Below, piece after piece: positions 36,106 to 48,845 of a stretch of DNA of 64,000 bases. The notes beneath the pieces were generated by a model that saw only the letters and a list, made by a program, of their open reading frames with translations, was not told where the DNA came from and did not search any database. Within the stretch, counting starts at the first letter, position 1. Each line of letters opens with the position of its first letter. Source of the stretch: Aselliscus stoliczkanus. Lineage: Eukaryota; Chordata; Mammalia; Chiroptera; Hipposideridae. The position numbers were made by a program, and so were the translations under genes. The stretch lies in contig CM066729.1 in assembly GCA_033961575.1 (NCBI GenBank), forward strand, positions 93,313,001 to 93,377,000. The letters run 5' to 3'.

Positions 36106-36211
36106 TTTTTTTTTTTTGAGGGCAGTGTCTCTGGCCTTCATAAGTGGGACCGAACCGGGGCCGCTGGCTTCCCAGGCCAGTGCTTAACCATTGCACCACT
36201 TGGCTGGCCCC
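36106..36211 (-). mobile_element. Short tRNA-head SINE, antisense
   Basis: Poly(T), then 'gagggcagtgtctctggcc', the B-box complement ('gggaccgaaccggggccg') and the end 'cttggctggcccc'. A perfect 9-bp target duplication CTGTGCCCA flanks it (36097-36105 and 36212-36220). As in the copies at 4706 and 48846, the tail follows directly on 'gacactgccctc'. Confidence 0.92.
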
Positions 36212-36224
36212 CTGTGCCCAGTTT

Positions 36225-36480
36225 TTAATACATTTAGTTTTTAGGGCAGTTTTAGATTTACAGCAAAATTGAGAAGACACAGAGAGTTCCCGTATACTCT
36301 CTGCCTCCACATATGCAAACTTTTCTCCGTTATCAACATCCCTCAACAGTGGTACAATTGTTACAGTTTATGAACCTACACTGACTTGTCATTGTCAAGT
36401 CCAAAATTTACTTAGGGTTCAGACAGATTTACAACATGTCTCTGCCGTTATAGTATCATACACAGTAGTTTCATTGTGCC
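36225..36480 (-). repeat. Old L1M-type 3' untranslated end, antisense
   Basis: 'gggcagttttagatttacag', 'caaaattgagaagacacaga', 'gttatcaacatccctcaaca' and 'atagtatcatacacagtagt' follow in the order of old mammalian L1M 3' ends. Confidence 0.8.
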
Positions 36481-36737
36481 CATTTTTTAAATCTTTATTT
36501 ACCAATTACTTTATTCTGAATTTATACCCTTTGCAGTTGCCATTCCTTCTCCTTATAATATTCTTCAACTACATATGGACAATCGGAGCTCAGTTTAAAG
36601 TGTTCAAAGAAGCACTCCCTGGATACCAAATTTAAATATTCTCCAATCCAGCCAATACTTGTTCAAATTACATTCAAAGCATATATAACTATTCAGTATC
36701 CTTGTCTTTTGTTTACTTCTTTAGTATCTATCTATGT

Positions 36738-36740
<3 letters not shown>

Positions 36741-36771
<31 letters not shown>
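36741..36771. repeat. (CA)n microsatellite
   Basis: About 15 CA units followed by degenerate copies. Confidence 0.95.
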
Positions 36772-36774
<3 letters not shown>

Positions 36775-37203
36775 CATGCGCACATACACACAGGGTCCAT
36801 AATAGCAGTTACATTGTATGAATTATTCATTGCAGCTACTCAGACTTTAGATTTATTAGGCCTCCTGAGATCTGAAAGAATGATTCTACTCAATTATACA
36901 TATTAAGCGCAAAAACTTTACTTACATTTTCAGAATTCTATCCATTGGAAAACTATCTCAAAGTTACTCTATAATTTGGCTCTGATTTACTTAATTCCAA
37001 ATAAAACTTTCAGCAATTTCATATTTAAGAATAATTATTATATTAATATTTTCTGAATACTTGCTCTATACACAACACTATATTGAGTTCTAATAAGCGT
37101 GTGTAGTACATATTACTTTCACATCATACACCTTGTCTCTTAAAAATATCTGTGTCATACTGGTGCTTTAAAAGTAAAACAGAATTATTTGAATATATAT
37201 GTA
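36772..37203. other. Unique AT-rich sequence
   Basis: No gene or repeat recognised. CTATAC at 37204-37209 is the left target duplication of the next LTR. Confidence 0.5.
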
Positions 37204-37209
37204 CTATAC

Positions 37210-37852
37210 TGTCTCATCCTGTATGACAGAGCAGTGGGAGAGAAGGGATGGTGAAAGGTTAAGAAAGAGAGAGACACTAATAAGACAAAAGCGCAGTTGG
37301 TACCAGGGGACTTCAGCCTCATGGACTGAGCCCCGAAATGAGCCACTGCAAGGCTTTTATTAGGATTTATACAAGGAAGTAGAATTGTTTTTTCTATGGT
37401 CTGTGAGTCCCATACATCATACCAGAGAACTGAGCTCAAAGTCAAATACTGTTGCCTGCAGGCTGCCATTACTGAAAGTCCCAGGATGTTATTGTTCATG
37501 CATCTCCTAAGAGACAGAAAGTTCTTATGCTGAGACTCGCTGATAAGAATGCATGGAGGACAGATGTTATCACCTTATTAGGTCATTCCACAGGCAAGCT
37601 GTCAGCACCAGAGACAAGGGGTCTATGCCTATTTTCTTCAAATCCGTGATTTCTCCTATGGCACCCATGCGACTGTGCCTGGCTTAGGTTGTTCCCCCCT
37701 TGAGGAATCTTGGCCATTATTGACTAACCAGCCATCTTCTAGGGCCAAATAGAAAGACAGAGTAGGCATAATGTTGAAGTAATGTCTCTGTAAGGATATG
37801 TCTTTATGGGAAGGTGCATGGCGCCAGACAGCTAGGCTGGTGTGTGACAACA
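37210..37852 (-). mobile_element. Solo LTR, family A (copy 3)
   Basis: A 643-bp reverse-oriented copy starting TGTCTCATCCTGTATGAC and ending TGTGTGACAACA on the plus strand, with a perfect 6-bp target duplication CTATAC (37204-37209 and 37853-37858). The polyadenylation signal complement lies near 37354-37362. It is shorter and more diverged than copies 1 and 2. No internal genes. Confidence 0.88.
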
Positions 37853-38149
37853 CTATACAACTTATTGTTTCAGAGTTCCGTACCAGAGATGTTTCCAGTC
37901 ATTACAGTATATTTATGCAAATTTCAATGTCATAAAGATTACAATGAAGCACAGACTCATCCCACAGAACATACTGGAAAGATTTACTCTTCATTACGCA
38001 TAAAATACTATATATTTTAAAGCACAGTAAACTAGTGTACAGATGCCTGTGAAATTTGAAATTTGAGTACACATTTTAAAATATGTATTTGAGATGTAAA
38101 TTTCATTCCACAACTGAGTTCCACTGACCAAATACTAAATGCTAGCCTA

Positions 38150-38610
38150 TGTTTGTAGTAGAAAAATACTGTGAGTAGCCAAAATACTGTCACTTAATGA
38201 CTGGATGAACCAATATATATTTTTATGTCCATACACTGAAATAGTACTCAGCAATGAAAAAGAACAGACAACTGATATAGGCAATAGTATGAATCAATAT
38301 CAACACTTTTGTATCTGTAAAGGAAGCCATATACATATACAATAGGATACATACTGGGCGATTACATCTAAGTCATTCTTTAGAGAAGGAACATTTTATC
38401 TGTAGTGACAGAAAGCAGATCAGACATTGCTTACCCCTGAGATTTCGGTGTGGGGATTGATTGGACCAGGGTATCAGAAACTGTTTGCAGATGACTAAAA
38501 TATTCAAAATCTTTACTTTGAAAGTAATTGCATGAATGTATATATTTTTCAAAACTAATCCAACTATAGAATTAAAATTGTGTCTTTTATTGTATGTAAA
38601 GCAAAAAGAA
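38150..38610 (+). repeat. Old L1M 3' end, sense (first)
   Basis: 'cactgaaatagtactcagca', 'atgaaaaagaacagacaact', 'gacagaaagcagatcagaca' and 'gtgtggggattgattggacc' follow the order of old L1 3' ends, ending in 'tgtcttttattgtatgtaaa'. Confidence 0.75.
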
Positions 38611-38639
38611 AAAGTTGATTAAAAAAGCATGTTAGCATG

Positions 38640-39315
38640 TCATACACACATCAAAATAGCTAAAGTCAAAGGGAATTAAAATACAAAACAAGTGAGATTC
38701 TCACAGATTCTTGGTGACAGTATAAATTAGTATAGCCAACATAGAACTGTTTGGCTATATCTAAAAAAGCTGAAATATGAATATCCTACGACTTCATATG
38801 CATATTTTCCAAATATGTACTCAATAGCAATGAGTTCATATATTCACCAAAGGACATGTAAGAGGATGTTAATTGCATCACTAACTGCATTTGCTAAAAT
38901 CTAGATGCAAACTAAATCTACATTAATTTTGAATGAATAAATGAATTTTGGTATAATCAATGGAATTTATCACCATATTACAATTCAAATAAACAAACCA
39001 ACTCTACCCAGCAGGATATATGAATATCACAAGCAAAGTGGTGACTGACAAAAAGTCAGAAATGAAATAAGTATATATATATATATATCTCTTATATAAT
39101 GCTCAGAACTATTCATATTAATCTGAATAATTATTATGTACAGTAGAAGGTTAGTGACTGAGAGTGGTCACAGGGACAAATTCTGGATGTTGCTTCTGAC
39201 TGGAATTCAACAGTACATTCATTTTGTGATGATTCATAGAGATTGACACTTATTAACTGTGTAATTTCTGTATGTATGTTACACTTCATACTTCAGTAAA
39301 AACTTTACTTAAAAT
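38640..39315 (+). repeat. Old L1M 3' end, sense (second)
   Basis: 'cacatcaaaatagctaaagt', 'ttcaccaaaggacatgtaag' and 'gatgttgcttctgactggaa' to 'ttacacttcatacttcagta' again trace an old L1 3' end, directly downstream of the first and in the same orientation. A short (AT)n lies at 39072-39088. Confidence 0.7.
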
Positions 39316-40690
39316 AAGTTAGCAGTGTTTCACATATTCAAAAGAAAGTCAATCACTTTAGATCACTGTTTTCTTTTTGAGAAAGATGGTTTAATAGTCC
39401 TACTAAGCCCACATCCCAATGGACTTTATTTCCAAAGTATTTTGAAGAAAAATTAGTAAATATCGCTCCAGAAAAAATGTTTTATAAAACATTATTTGGG
39501 AACATTCTAAGTTAAAGTTACATTTGTTTACTAACTTCCAAATTTTAAAAAGTTATTAAAGGTTTAATAGTTAATATTTATTTAGATCTTTAATAGGCAT
39601 TGAATTTAAAAATATTATTATGAAAAATATTATTTTGTAAAGCAGACCTGTAAATATACACTGTAAATTGATGTTTAAAGTCTTTTTCTATTATATTTTT
39701 TTAAATGACATATATAGATATAACACTATAAATTTCATTTAGAATATAGTCTATCATATCATTCTCTAAATACAATGAAATATTGTTTTATTATTATTAT
39801 TATTGATAATAAAGAGAAGTATATAGCCTATTATGTACATCATTTGCATTAATTGTCAGGAAGCTGTATTAAAAATCTTAAATTATTAAAATAAATTATA
39901 AAAGACAACTTAATCCTTGTATGGGCAAGTAAGAAACACAAGCATTTTAAAAAATTTACATTGTTGAAAAATAGATGATATTTTAGATGAGAAACTTGTG
40001 CTCCATGATCAGTCCCTTGAAATGTTCCTGCTGTGCTAAATAGTAAATGTATCTGATAATGTGATTTTAATGAGTCTCATGTAGACTTTTCCAGTTATCT
40101 ATTTCTAAGATCATACAGAAAGTGATGACAAATCTGGCAAGAGAAGGTCATACTTTCCTGTTGGTTATAATACTGAACAGTTCTAACTAAAATACCTTCT
40201 TTAAAAGAATGATAAGAAATGAAGATAATGGAATATTTTATTCAGTGACAATGGATATTTAATATATAAGAATCTTTGAAAGTGTTATCCTGGAAATCCT
40301 AAGGCTGTTTGCTTTATGCTATTAAATGTACTATGATTGTTTTTAACTGAAAAGATTTTTTGAAAGCTAGAAATAAAATCAAACTGTTGATGATTATTAC
40401 ACTAGTCTTTGCCACAAACATGTGTATACCTATTCTAATACTGAAAAGTGCAAATATTATTGAAACAATTTTTATTAATAAAAATTACTTTAACTAATAA
40501 ACCATACCTACTTCCTTATATTAGGGCAATTTTTATAATTTTCATAAAAAGAATTCTCATAATAATTTAGACATTATCGAAATCAGGAGAAATCCAAACA
40601 AACCTAATAATTTTTATTGCTTTTTTTTTTTTCTGCAAAAGGTGAAGAAATAATTTGTTACTCAGTGACTTTTCAGAGAACCCCAATATA
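39316..40690. other. Unique AT-rich sequence
   Basis: About 1.4 kb with no gene or recognised repeat. A (TTA)n-like tract is at 39788-39806. Confidence 0.5.
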
Positions 40691-40702
40691 TTTTGAATGT
40701 GA

Positions 40703-41779
40703 GTTTTTAAAATTATTATTATTAGATTCAGTTGTACAAAACAATGTAATAAACATTTACATACCACAAAAAGTGATAACCACCATCCCCCAATCTACTA
40801 CCCCTCTGACATTGTATATAGCTGTTAAAATTCCATTGACTCAATTCCCTGTGGTGTACTCTACATCCTGTGACTGTGTGTGTGTATGTGTGTGTATGTG
40901 TTTAAAGTTATAGTTGACATTCATTATTATTCAACTTCAGCTTCAGGTGTACACTGTAGTAGTCTATACCACCCATTAAGTGTTCTTAATAAAACAAGTG
41001 TCCATCTGGCACCCTACAAAATCTTTATAACATTATTGATTATATTTGCCAAATTGTCTCATATCCTGGTGAAGATATTGTAGTTACCAATTTATGCTGT
41101 CTAATCCCTTCTCTTTCTCCCTCATCCTCATCCCCCTCCCATCTAGCAACCACCAGTTTTTCCTCTATATCTCTGAGACTATTTCTGTCTCATATTCCAC
41201 TTATAAGTGAGATCATATGGTATTTGTCTTTCTCCATCTGACTTATTTCACTTAGCATAATTTCTCTAGGTCCATCCCTATCATTGCACATGGTAAGAGT
41301 TCATTCTTCTGTATAGCAGAGTAATACTCCATTGTATAAATGTACCACAGTTTCTTAATCTAGTCATTGACTGATGGGCATTTCAGTTGTTTCCAAGTTT
41401 TGGCTATTGTGAATAGTGCTGCAATAAACATAAGAGTACATATATTTTTTTTCAAATTAGCATTTTGGATTTCTCTGGATAGATACCTAAGAGTGGAATT
41501 GCTAGGTCATAAGGCAGTTCCATTTCCAGTTTTTTGAGATACCTCCATACTGATTTTCATAATGGATGCACCAATCTGCATTCCCACCAACAGTGCACCA
41601 GGGTTCCCTTTTCATCCTAGTCAGCACTTGTTTGTTGATTTATTGATGATAGCCATTCTGAATGGAGTGAGATGGTATCTCATTGTGGTTTTTATTTGCA
41701 TTTCTCTAATGATTAGTGAGATTAGGCATTTTTTCATGTGTCAATTGGCCATTGGTACATCCTCTTTAGAAAAATGTGT
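40703..41779 (-). mobile_element. L1 3' part of a chimeric insertion, antisense
   Basis: Antisense L1 3' untranslated region and ORF2 C-terminal part, ending abruptly on its 5' side near 41779 in the block 'cctctttagaaaaatgtgtc'. It contains a GT-rich tract at 40875-40904. Flanking repeats TTTGAATGTGA (40692-40702) and TTTGAATGTAA (41865-41875) enclose both this L1 and the adjoining 28S rRNA piece, so both entered together. Confidence 0.88.
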
Positions 41780-41866
41780 CACCTACTGCCAGGCACAGCT
41801 GAGTACGGGCCCAATGCTCCAGCACCATCCATTTTCAGGGCTAGTTGATTTAGCAGGTGAATTGTT
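41780..41866 (-). pseudogene. 28S rRNA fragment (retro-pseudogene)
   Basis: The minus strand reads 'acaattcacctgctaaatca', 'actagccctgaaaatggatg' and 'gtgctggagcattgggccc'. This is the 28S rRNA segment usually written CACCTGCCGAATCAACTAGC, CCTGAAAATGGATGGCGCTG and GAGCGTCGGGCCC. Most differences are CpG-decay type changes (C to T or G to A). It is about 87 bp, joined to the 5' end of the L1 at 40703-41779 in the same (minus) orientation, within shared target duplications. It is a fragment, not a functional rRNA gene. Confidence 0.88.
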
Positions 41867-41875
41867 TGAATGTAA

Positions 41876-42252
41876 ATGTTTTAACAGTTTTATTTATCAG
41901 AATTCATAATTGCATCTGAAGAAGTCATCAGAATATGATGACTTAAATATAAGCTCTCATAGGAATATAAGCTCTTTATAGGAATAACAAAAGTAAGTTA
42001 TCTTGGCTACTTCATAACTAATATAACAAAGGGACATTAACATAAATATAAAGAAAAGTTAACATAATGATCATTGAGACTTTTCTTTTTCCTGAAGTGA
42101 AGAATCCTGGTTGTTACATTAAATATTATAGGAGACAAGCATTCAACAATAATTTACATGAGAATAGGACATATATGTACAAATAGGATTTTTGTTCTTT
42201 AAACTATTTTTCAGAACTTGGAATGAAGATAAGCACTAAAATTGCTTCAATT
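41876..42252. other. Unique AT-rich sequence
   Basis: A phrase 'ataagctcttataggaata'-like occurs twice near 41950-41985. No gene. Confidence 0.5.
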
Positions 42253-43283
42253 TATGAGGTGTGATTAAAAAATATGGTGAATGTTTAAAATAAAACAATT
42301 TATTACAGTAAAAGACACAGTGCCATCAATCCCCCTCAAATTCCTTAGAACACACTTACCCCATCATGCTTGCCACTTTCTGTAGCAGTTCTGGAAGTCC
42401 TCTTTCATGAGTGTCTTTACTTCACTTTCCATCATGACACACAGCTTTTGGTAAAGCAATTTCTGTCAAATAAAAACAATATGGTATGGGGCCAGCCGAG
42501 TGGCGCATTGGTTAAGAGCTGGCTTGGGACGCCAGCGGCCCCGGTTCAGATCCCACATGTGATGGCCAGTGACACTGCCCTCTACAGCTAAGCCGGTGAG
42601 CAACAGCTCCACCTGGAGCTAGGCTGTGTTAGTCCTGGTGACGGTGTAGGCTGCAGACCCTGATGCAGTGGGCTGCCATAAGCTACAGTGAGTGACTGGC
42701 AGACAACATGAGCGGCCGGCAGCTGGAGAGAGCTGCCAATAGCCATAGTGAGCGCCGGCCAGAGGCCGGCTTCCAATCTGCCTCATCCAGGAAGAGCATA
42801 ATGATAATACCAACATGGGCCAGTGAAGCAACGTCCTCCACAAGTAGACTGAAGAACAAAAGGATAGCAACTTGTCTGTTCCCCTTCCCCAATTCCCCAA
42901 TGCTGTTTCTCTCCCCCAATTCCCCAATAAAAATCTTTTTTAAAAATCTAAAAAACAAAACAAAAAACATTATGCTGTGTCCTCATCCACCTTATTTACC
43001 AGATCTGGCACTGTGCAACTTCTGGCTCTTCCCCAAAGTCAAAATGATTATGAAAGGAAAATGTTTTGAACCGACTCAGGACACTGAGACAACCACAACA
43101 GTACAACTAAAGACACTCACAAAAGAGGACTTCCAGAACTGCTTCAGAAAGTGGCAAGAATAATGGAATAAGTGTGTTCAAAGCCAAGGGGGCATATTTT
43201 GAGAGTGATTAATGGTAATGTGTATTTTACTGTAATAATTTTTTTTAATTAAACATTCATCGTATTTCTTATAACAACTCGTA
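42253..43283 (+). mobile_element. Fold-back mariner, split by a SINE
   Basis: Left end TATGAGGTGTGATTAAAAAA and right end (reverse complement) TACGAGTTGTTATAAGAAAT are related terminal repeats. The similarity does not stop there: the left arm (42253-42450) is an inverted, diverged copy of the right arm (about 43090-43283), including the end of the transposase gene. The right arm encodes HPPYLPDLALCNFWLFPKVK (about 42982-43041) and then KTLTKEDFQNCFRKWQ. The mariner motif PDLAP.D ends in a catalytic Asp, which here reads Asn (LCNFW). The left arm reads KTLMKEDFQNCYRKWQ on the minus strand. A SINE occupies 42489-42966. Not autonomous. Confidence 0.82.
42489..42966 (+). mobile_element. Full-length tRNA-derived T+ SINE in a mariner
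   Basis: An older copy of the long SINE, with tRNA-like head 'gccgagtggcgcattggtta', the middle repeats and the end 'ccccaataaaaatctttttt'. The flanks 'aacaatatggtatg' (to 42488) and 'aacattatgctgtg' (from about 42966) look like a decayed 14-bp target duplication. It lacks none of the main blocks. Confidence 0.85.
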
Positions 43284-46200
43284 TAATAACATCAAGAAGA
43301 ATTCAGCACATACATAAATTTAATAAAAGAAATACAAATGTATACTGAAATATACAAAAATTTCAAAATCAAAAATCTAAATAAGTGGAAAGATCTCTTG
43401 TATTCATTGAGTGGAAAACTTAATATTGTTTAGTTGGCAATATTCCTCCTCTTACATATAACAAAATGTATATGTCATGTCTGAAAGTGTTGAAAAAAGT
43501 AAGGTAGAATAAATGTATCTTGGTTCTTCTAATTACAAAATTATCAGAGAAATCTAATTTGTCCAGTGATTGTATTAACTAGAAATAATACCCCATGGCT
43601 TTCTCTGTATGTATGAACTCAATTTTAAAGACTTAAAATTTTAAAAGTAAGTGCTGAAATTACTGTTTCCCTTATCTTGCAACTTAATAACTACAGTCAC
43701 AAAGTTAACTTAGAGCCGCAGGACAACAGAAATGATTTTTAGAAGAGTCAAATAGTTTACTGTATGAGTGTTCCTCCGCCCTGGTAATTGATTTATATAA
43801 ATATACTATAAAATATTAATATAGCTATAAATATTTTCATATAAAATTCATAGATATACTTATTAATAGCCATTATTTGAAAATTAGCACATAATCTTCC
43901 AAAATATTTTAGAGATTTTATCATTTGAAGAATTAATTTTTGGTTAGGCATATTTATCTAAACTAGATGTAGCTATATGGTGTATATGCGTATGATGTCA
44001 CATGTTTTATAAGCAATTAATCTCCAAGTTTTCAAAGAAAAGGAGTAAAAGAGGAATCTGGAAATGGATATATTTGGGAAAAAAAGTCACAGCGCACTGT
44101 AAAGGCTAATTCCCTTTGCAAGAATTGTTTGCTTAGATGCAGATAATTTCATCACCCAAAATTGAGACTCACTATGGCCAGTTTCCAGTGACTTTTACTA
44201 CAAGTGTCTTGGGCTATTGAAAATTCCACCAGAGCCATACAAACAACTTAAACTATATTAACCATGAAAATATGGAAACAAATATTTCCTGTATTAATCA
44301 GTGATCTCCCCTTTAGGCAGTCAGTGTAGAGTATGTCCACATAGACTCAGGGCAAAGTGGTTGCCTCAGAAAGACACACAGTCTTACAAGACCCATATAC
44401 CTACTATATCCCTGAGGAAGCATAATTGTGATAGAATTAATGGTATTGTCTAGCCCTATAGAAATTATAACAATCAGGACAAAGAAACCATAGAACAAAA
44501 TGATACTTAATAATATAAAATGAACATAAGGAAGATAAAATTGTTAGTTGAGCAGAGGCGTTCTTTTGAACTCCCTAAAGAACTTAATCAAAGAAATAAT
44601 CTCAAAAGTGTTTTATCAATTCTCAGTGAACAAAATTAATTCTGCTAATTTAGGATTTGGAGATCAAGTATCAAATAGTATTCAAATTGCCTTTACTTAA
44701 TCATTTGATGTGAATGGACCAAAGGAAGTTGAACCATGAATTAAAAACAAAAACAAATAAACAAACAAAACTATTAGACCAAGAATACAGACTGTTCTGT
44801 TCATAAGAGAATCACAAGGTTTTTTTGGCGAAAGATTTTCAAGTTAATATCTATAGAGACTCTCCAAATTGTCATATCATATATCAGCCCATACTTAAAA
44901 ACAACGATGCATTAATTTTTGCTTGGGCGAGGGAGAAACAAGCAAAAATGTAGCCTCTCATCAAGCACAGGAAAAGACAGGGTTTTTGGATTTGGGGAAA
45001 AGATCAAGTTTAGGTAAAATATAAATGAAACAGTGTTTTGATTGGCTCAAAGAAAAGCAGGGCTGCATGAACAAAGTTTAATCTTAAACCAAGGCTGCGA
45101 AGTAGACTCTGGATTCAGATTCTTGGAAATCATGGAGTTAAGGTAATTGTGGGTTTCATTTTGAGTCTCAAAATTCTTTGTCTCAATCATTTCATCTGCT
45201 TAGATTCAAGTTTCCTTTCCTGTAGTCAAAGTGATTGATTTTAGATGAGTTTTTCAGAACTATGTCCCTGATGTTAGTTAATGAAAGTAATTTTTACTGA
45301 TTGACATCTGCTTAAATTCTAAGTTCAAATTTGGAACTATGTTCATCAAAATCTTTGTATTATTTTGGTATGTTTTGTTGATACTGACTTCTGGCTGTGT
45401 TTAAATATTCCTGTAATATCCACAGAATTCTGAGGGCACTTGTGCTCAGTGCACAATGTCATTTAGGCTGACACTAGGTAAGTAAGATCCTGTGTTTATT
45501 TTTTTTTCTCCATAAGAGCTCATCTCAAGCAAAATTTAATACAAATCAGTTTTAAAGTTTTAAATTTATTTACACTGCAGCAATTACTACTGTGGGTTTT
45601 AACAGTGAAGTACCATGTTCTACAACTCAGGTTTTGGGGCCTAGTCTTTAACTTTTTTTCTGTTTGATCATCATTTTCTTAATATCCATTTAGTAGGTAC
45701 ATGGTCCTTTCTCCTCTCCCGTTTAGCTTTTTTAGCATAATTTTTTTCTCTCTACAATTCCAATCCTTGTTTAGCATTAGCTCATTGTAGGGAGAGTTTC
45801 TCATTAACATCATTTTTTAAAAATCACACTGGGAAGCTTATCTTTGATGGAACATTATAAAATTTGCTTAACAGAGTCAATAAAAATAGAAATATTTGAA
45901 TCCAGTTGGGTTAGAGTCTGCTCTGTTCCTGAAAGCCCAAAAGTGATCAATTATAATGCTAATCCCTGATGTCTTTCATCCGTGAATGTAGAAATAAACC
46001 CAAAGAAGCCTATAGCAACTCAGTGGCAAAAAGCCCATCATTTACTTCATCACATTTTTTTAATTTTAAATATGTATCATTTTCATAAATCTTATCGTCA
46101 TTATCAGTTCCACACATTTGTCTTCCTCACTGAATCTGCTTTTATTCTTTTCCATTTTTGAGGGAGTTTTAATTCATTGATTTATTTATTTGTTTCTTTG

Positions 46201-46690
46201 TTTACCACTGTATGCTGAGAGTCTATGACTATTCGAGACACATGGTAGGTGTCTGATAATTCAATAGACAGTTATGTATTTTTAAATAAAAACAATATGG
46301 GATACCTGGAAAATAAAAGAAAGGAGAAAGTTTGGAGACAGAGAGTAGAAAGAGCAGGAGTTTGAAATTAGATAATCTCTGATTAATCTTCCTCAATCCT
46401 TTTGTACCTGATTTGTAAAACAGGAAATTATATATATCATGCATGAATTTTATGTAAGTCAAATCAATAATAGCGAGATGCAATATAATATACCCATAAT
46501 TCCAATACGTAAATATGACATTTTTTTTGTTTCCATCTCTATTACTTTTTTTCAACAATATATGTTTTTTGCTTGGCAGTGATCATTTCCTAAGGAAATA
46601 TCCTTCACTCAAGATTATTTTCTATTACTCAAGATATATACCTTAAAAATCTTGTTGGAAATGTATATTTCCAATTTTTATTATGAAAGA
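43284..46690. other. Unique AT-rich sequence
   Basis: About 3.4 kb with no supported gene, RNA or repeat. Open frames up to 109 codons (46229-46558, minus) have no known domain and are of chance size in such AT-rich DNA. Confidence 0.5.
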
Positions 46691-46699
46691 AGTAAGATT

Positions 46700-47470
46700 T
46701 TTATGAAAAATTATTTTCTGATAGCAAAGCTTATATATGCCTATTTTTGTGCAATATGTACAGTTTTAACTGCCATCAGTTGAAAATGTTTTCTTACTGA
46801 ACAAATTTGTATTATTCAACTTTTGAGTATTTTGAAAATATTTCAAATATTATTACTCATTTGCATCGTCTCTTTTGTGAATAGCCTTTTCATGTCTTTT
46901 GCCAAAATGTTTTTTCTAATTTATTTATTTTTATTAAGAATATCAGTCTGTTGTCATATCTGATTAAAATAATTTTCAGTTTATTAAATATATTTTAATT
47001 GTATTTTCAATACTTAGACGTTTAAATTATGTGCAATTAAAACTAATCATAGTTGTTATTATTCTTGGTTTTTATGTCTTGGCATTTAAATGTCCAAGGC
47101 TCATACCCATTCAAAGAAAGTTCAGGCTTTCTAAAATTTAACTTTCTAATCTTCTTGAAGTGTATTTTGATGTGTAACATGAAGAAAAGATCTAATTTGT
47201 TTGCTCTGTTTATAAAAGTTTTTTTTTTTTATGTTAATGGTGACTGGTCATAGGGCAAATGCTGTCCCTTTTATTATAGTTTTCTCTAATGGTTTTTGGT
47301 GTAATTTTATATTACAGTTAAATATTCAATCATAGGTTTATTTTCATTGTTAGCATAAGTTGAAGATCTATTTTCATTATAATTATTATTTTTTCATGCC
47401 ATCTTTGCCATCCATTCTTTAATATTTCTAGCTACATATGCAACATGATATAGAGTTTTAATGCATTTTT
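46700..47470 (-). repeat. Very old L1 ORF2 remnant, antisense, doubtful
   Basis: 'gccttttcatgtcttttgcc', then 'tcagtctgttgtcatatctg' and later 'tttggtgtaattttatatta' and 'catgccatctttgccatcca' follow loosely the antisense order of old L1 ORF2. No frame survives. Confidence 0.4.
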
Positions 47471-47614
47471 TATATTCACCTTTTAGTCAGTGTTCGTAAA
47501 TTGTAACAGTAATAATTAAAATAAGTAAGTAGTGGCGATAATAATAGTTTCCCCTACTTCAACTGTGAAGCCATCTATTTAGACTCATTATGAAACATAC
47601 TACATTTATCCTGA

Positions 47615-48340
47615 TCAGAAAGGCTCAAAATGTAGGAGCCATTTTTGACTCATCTTTTTGCTCATTATCTACATTCATACGGTTTTTAACAATTTAATTT
47701 CTTCATAAACAATATTTTTCAAACTGATTGATAAATTCTATCCTTTTTGTCACCTCTGATTGAGATTTTCATGTCTCATCAAAATAAGAATAACACAGCT
47801 TCTTACTTTTTCCCCAATATCTATTATTTCTTTGCTCCAATCTTTCATTCTCAATGGAGTTACTTTTTACTTTTAACATAAATTTCTGATGATGTTCTTC
47901 CTTCATTGAAATGTATGTACTGGTGTTTTGCTACTCAATGAATTTATTTCAAATTTTAAAAATTGGACCATACATACCTCAACCCCCATTCCTAGTAGGC
48001 CACACACTATTGATGCAGTACTAACTTCCATTATTTCCTCACTGATTTTTCTCTTTGTCCTGCATTGTTTTAAAACTTTTATGCCTTCTCATTTTCCGTT
48101 TCTATAAAATTTCTCCCCAAACACTCTTTATCTGTTTAATCCCAATATATAATGTTCTAAAGATTTTCCTAAACCAGTTATAATAATCTCTTTTCAGATG
48201 CTCCATAGCATATTGTGTCTATTTCATTGTAACACTATTACTTTGGGTTGTTTTGTGGGCACTTGAGATCTGTTTTTTTAGAATAGAGCACTTAACTTTG
48301 GCCCTTTTATATAGTGAAACTTCTTTATAATTTCAATATA
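47615..48340 (+). repeat. LINE-2 ORF2 3' part, decayed
   Basis: 'gtaggagccatttttgactc' and 'atctttttgctcattatcta' fit the L2 block 'cttggagtcatccttgactc', and 'gataaattctatcctttttg' the following one. The frame is lost. Boundaries uncertain. Confidence 0.45.
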
Positions 48341-48845
48341 CTATGTTCAGTAAAAAATTATATATATATATATATCAAACATTCTTGTTTTACTTTAATA
48401 AAAGTCTTTGTTTTTCTTTAAAGAAATACTTTGAAAATTTCATTACAATTGATAGCTTTCTAATTTTGCCAAAAAATAAACAAATGAAATAATATTTTTA
48501 ATGATTATAAAATTTTAGAGTTTCTACCAATAATGCAGCAAAAGTATTTACACAAATAAATAAGGAAAAGTAAACAGTAGCTGGAGATGTTCTAACTTTT
48601 AATAAAGTGTATAGTCTATTTGAGGATTGTTTGAAGTAATGGTATAAATTTCTCATGTACATTTTCAGGATAAAAAGCAAGGCATTTGATTATTTTAGCC
48701 CTGATTAGTAGTAGTAGTAAAGCTCATTTCAGTGATATAAACAAAAGAGTTTCTATAGGGAAAATTAAGAAAATAAGGAAAAATAAAAAACAAATTTAAA
48801 AGTATGTCAAGGGAAAGGAGAGATGAATCAGCAGAGCCTTGAGGA

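Noticed and set aside
41780..41866. Part of a real rDNA unit
   Set aside because: Only about 87 bp, CpG-decayed, fused to an L1 and bounded by target duplications.
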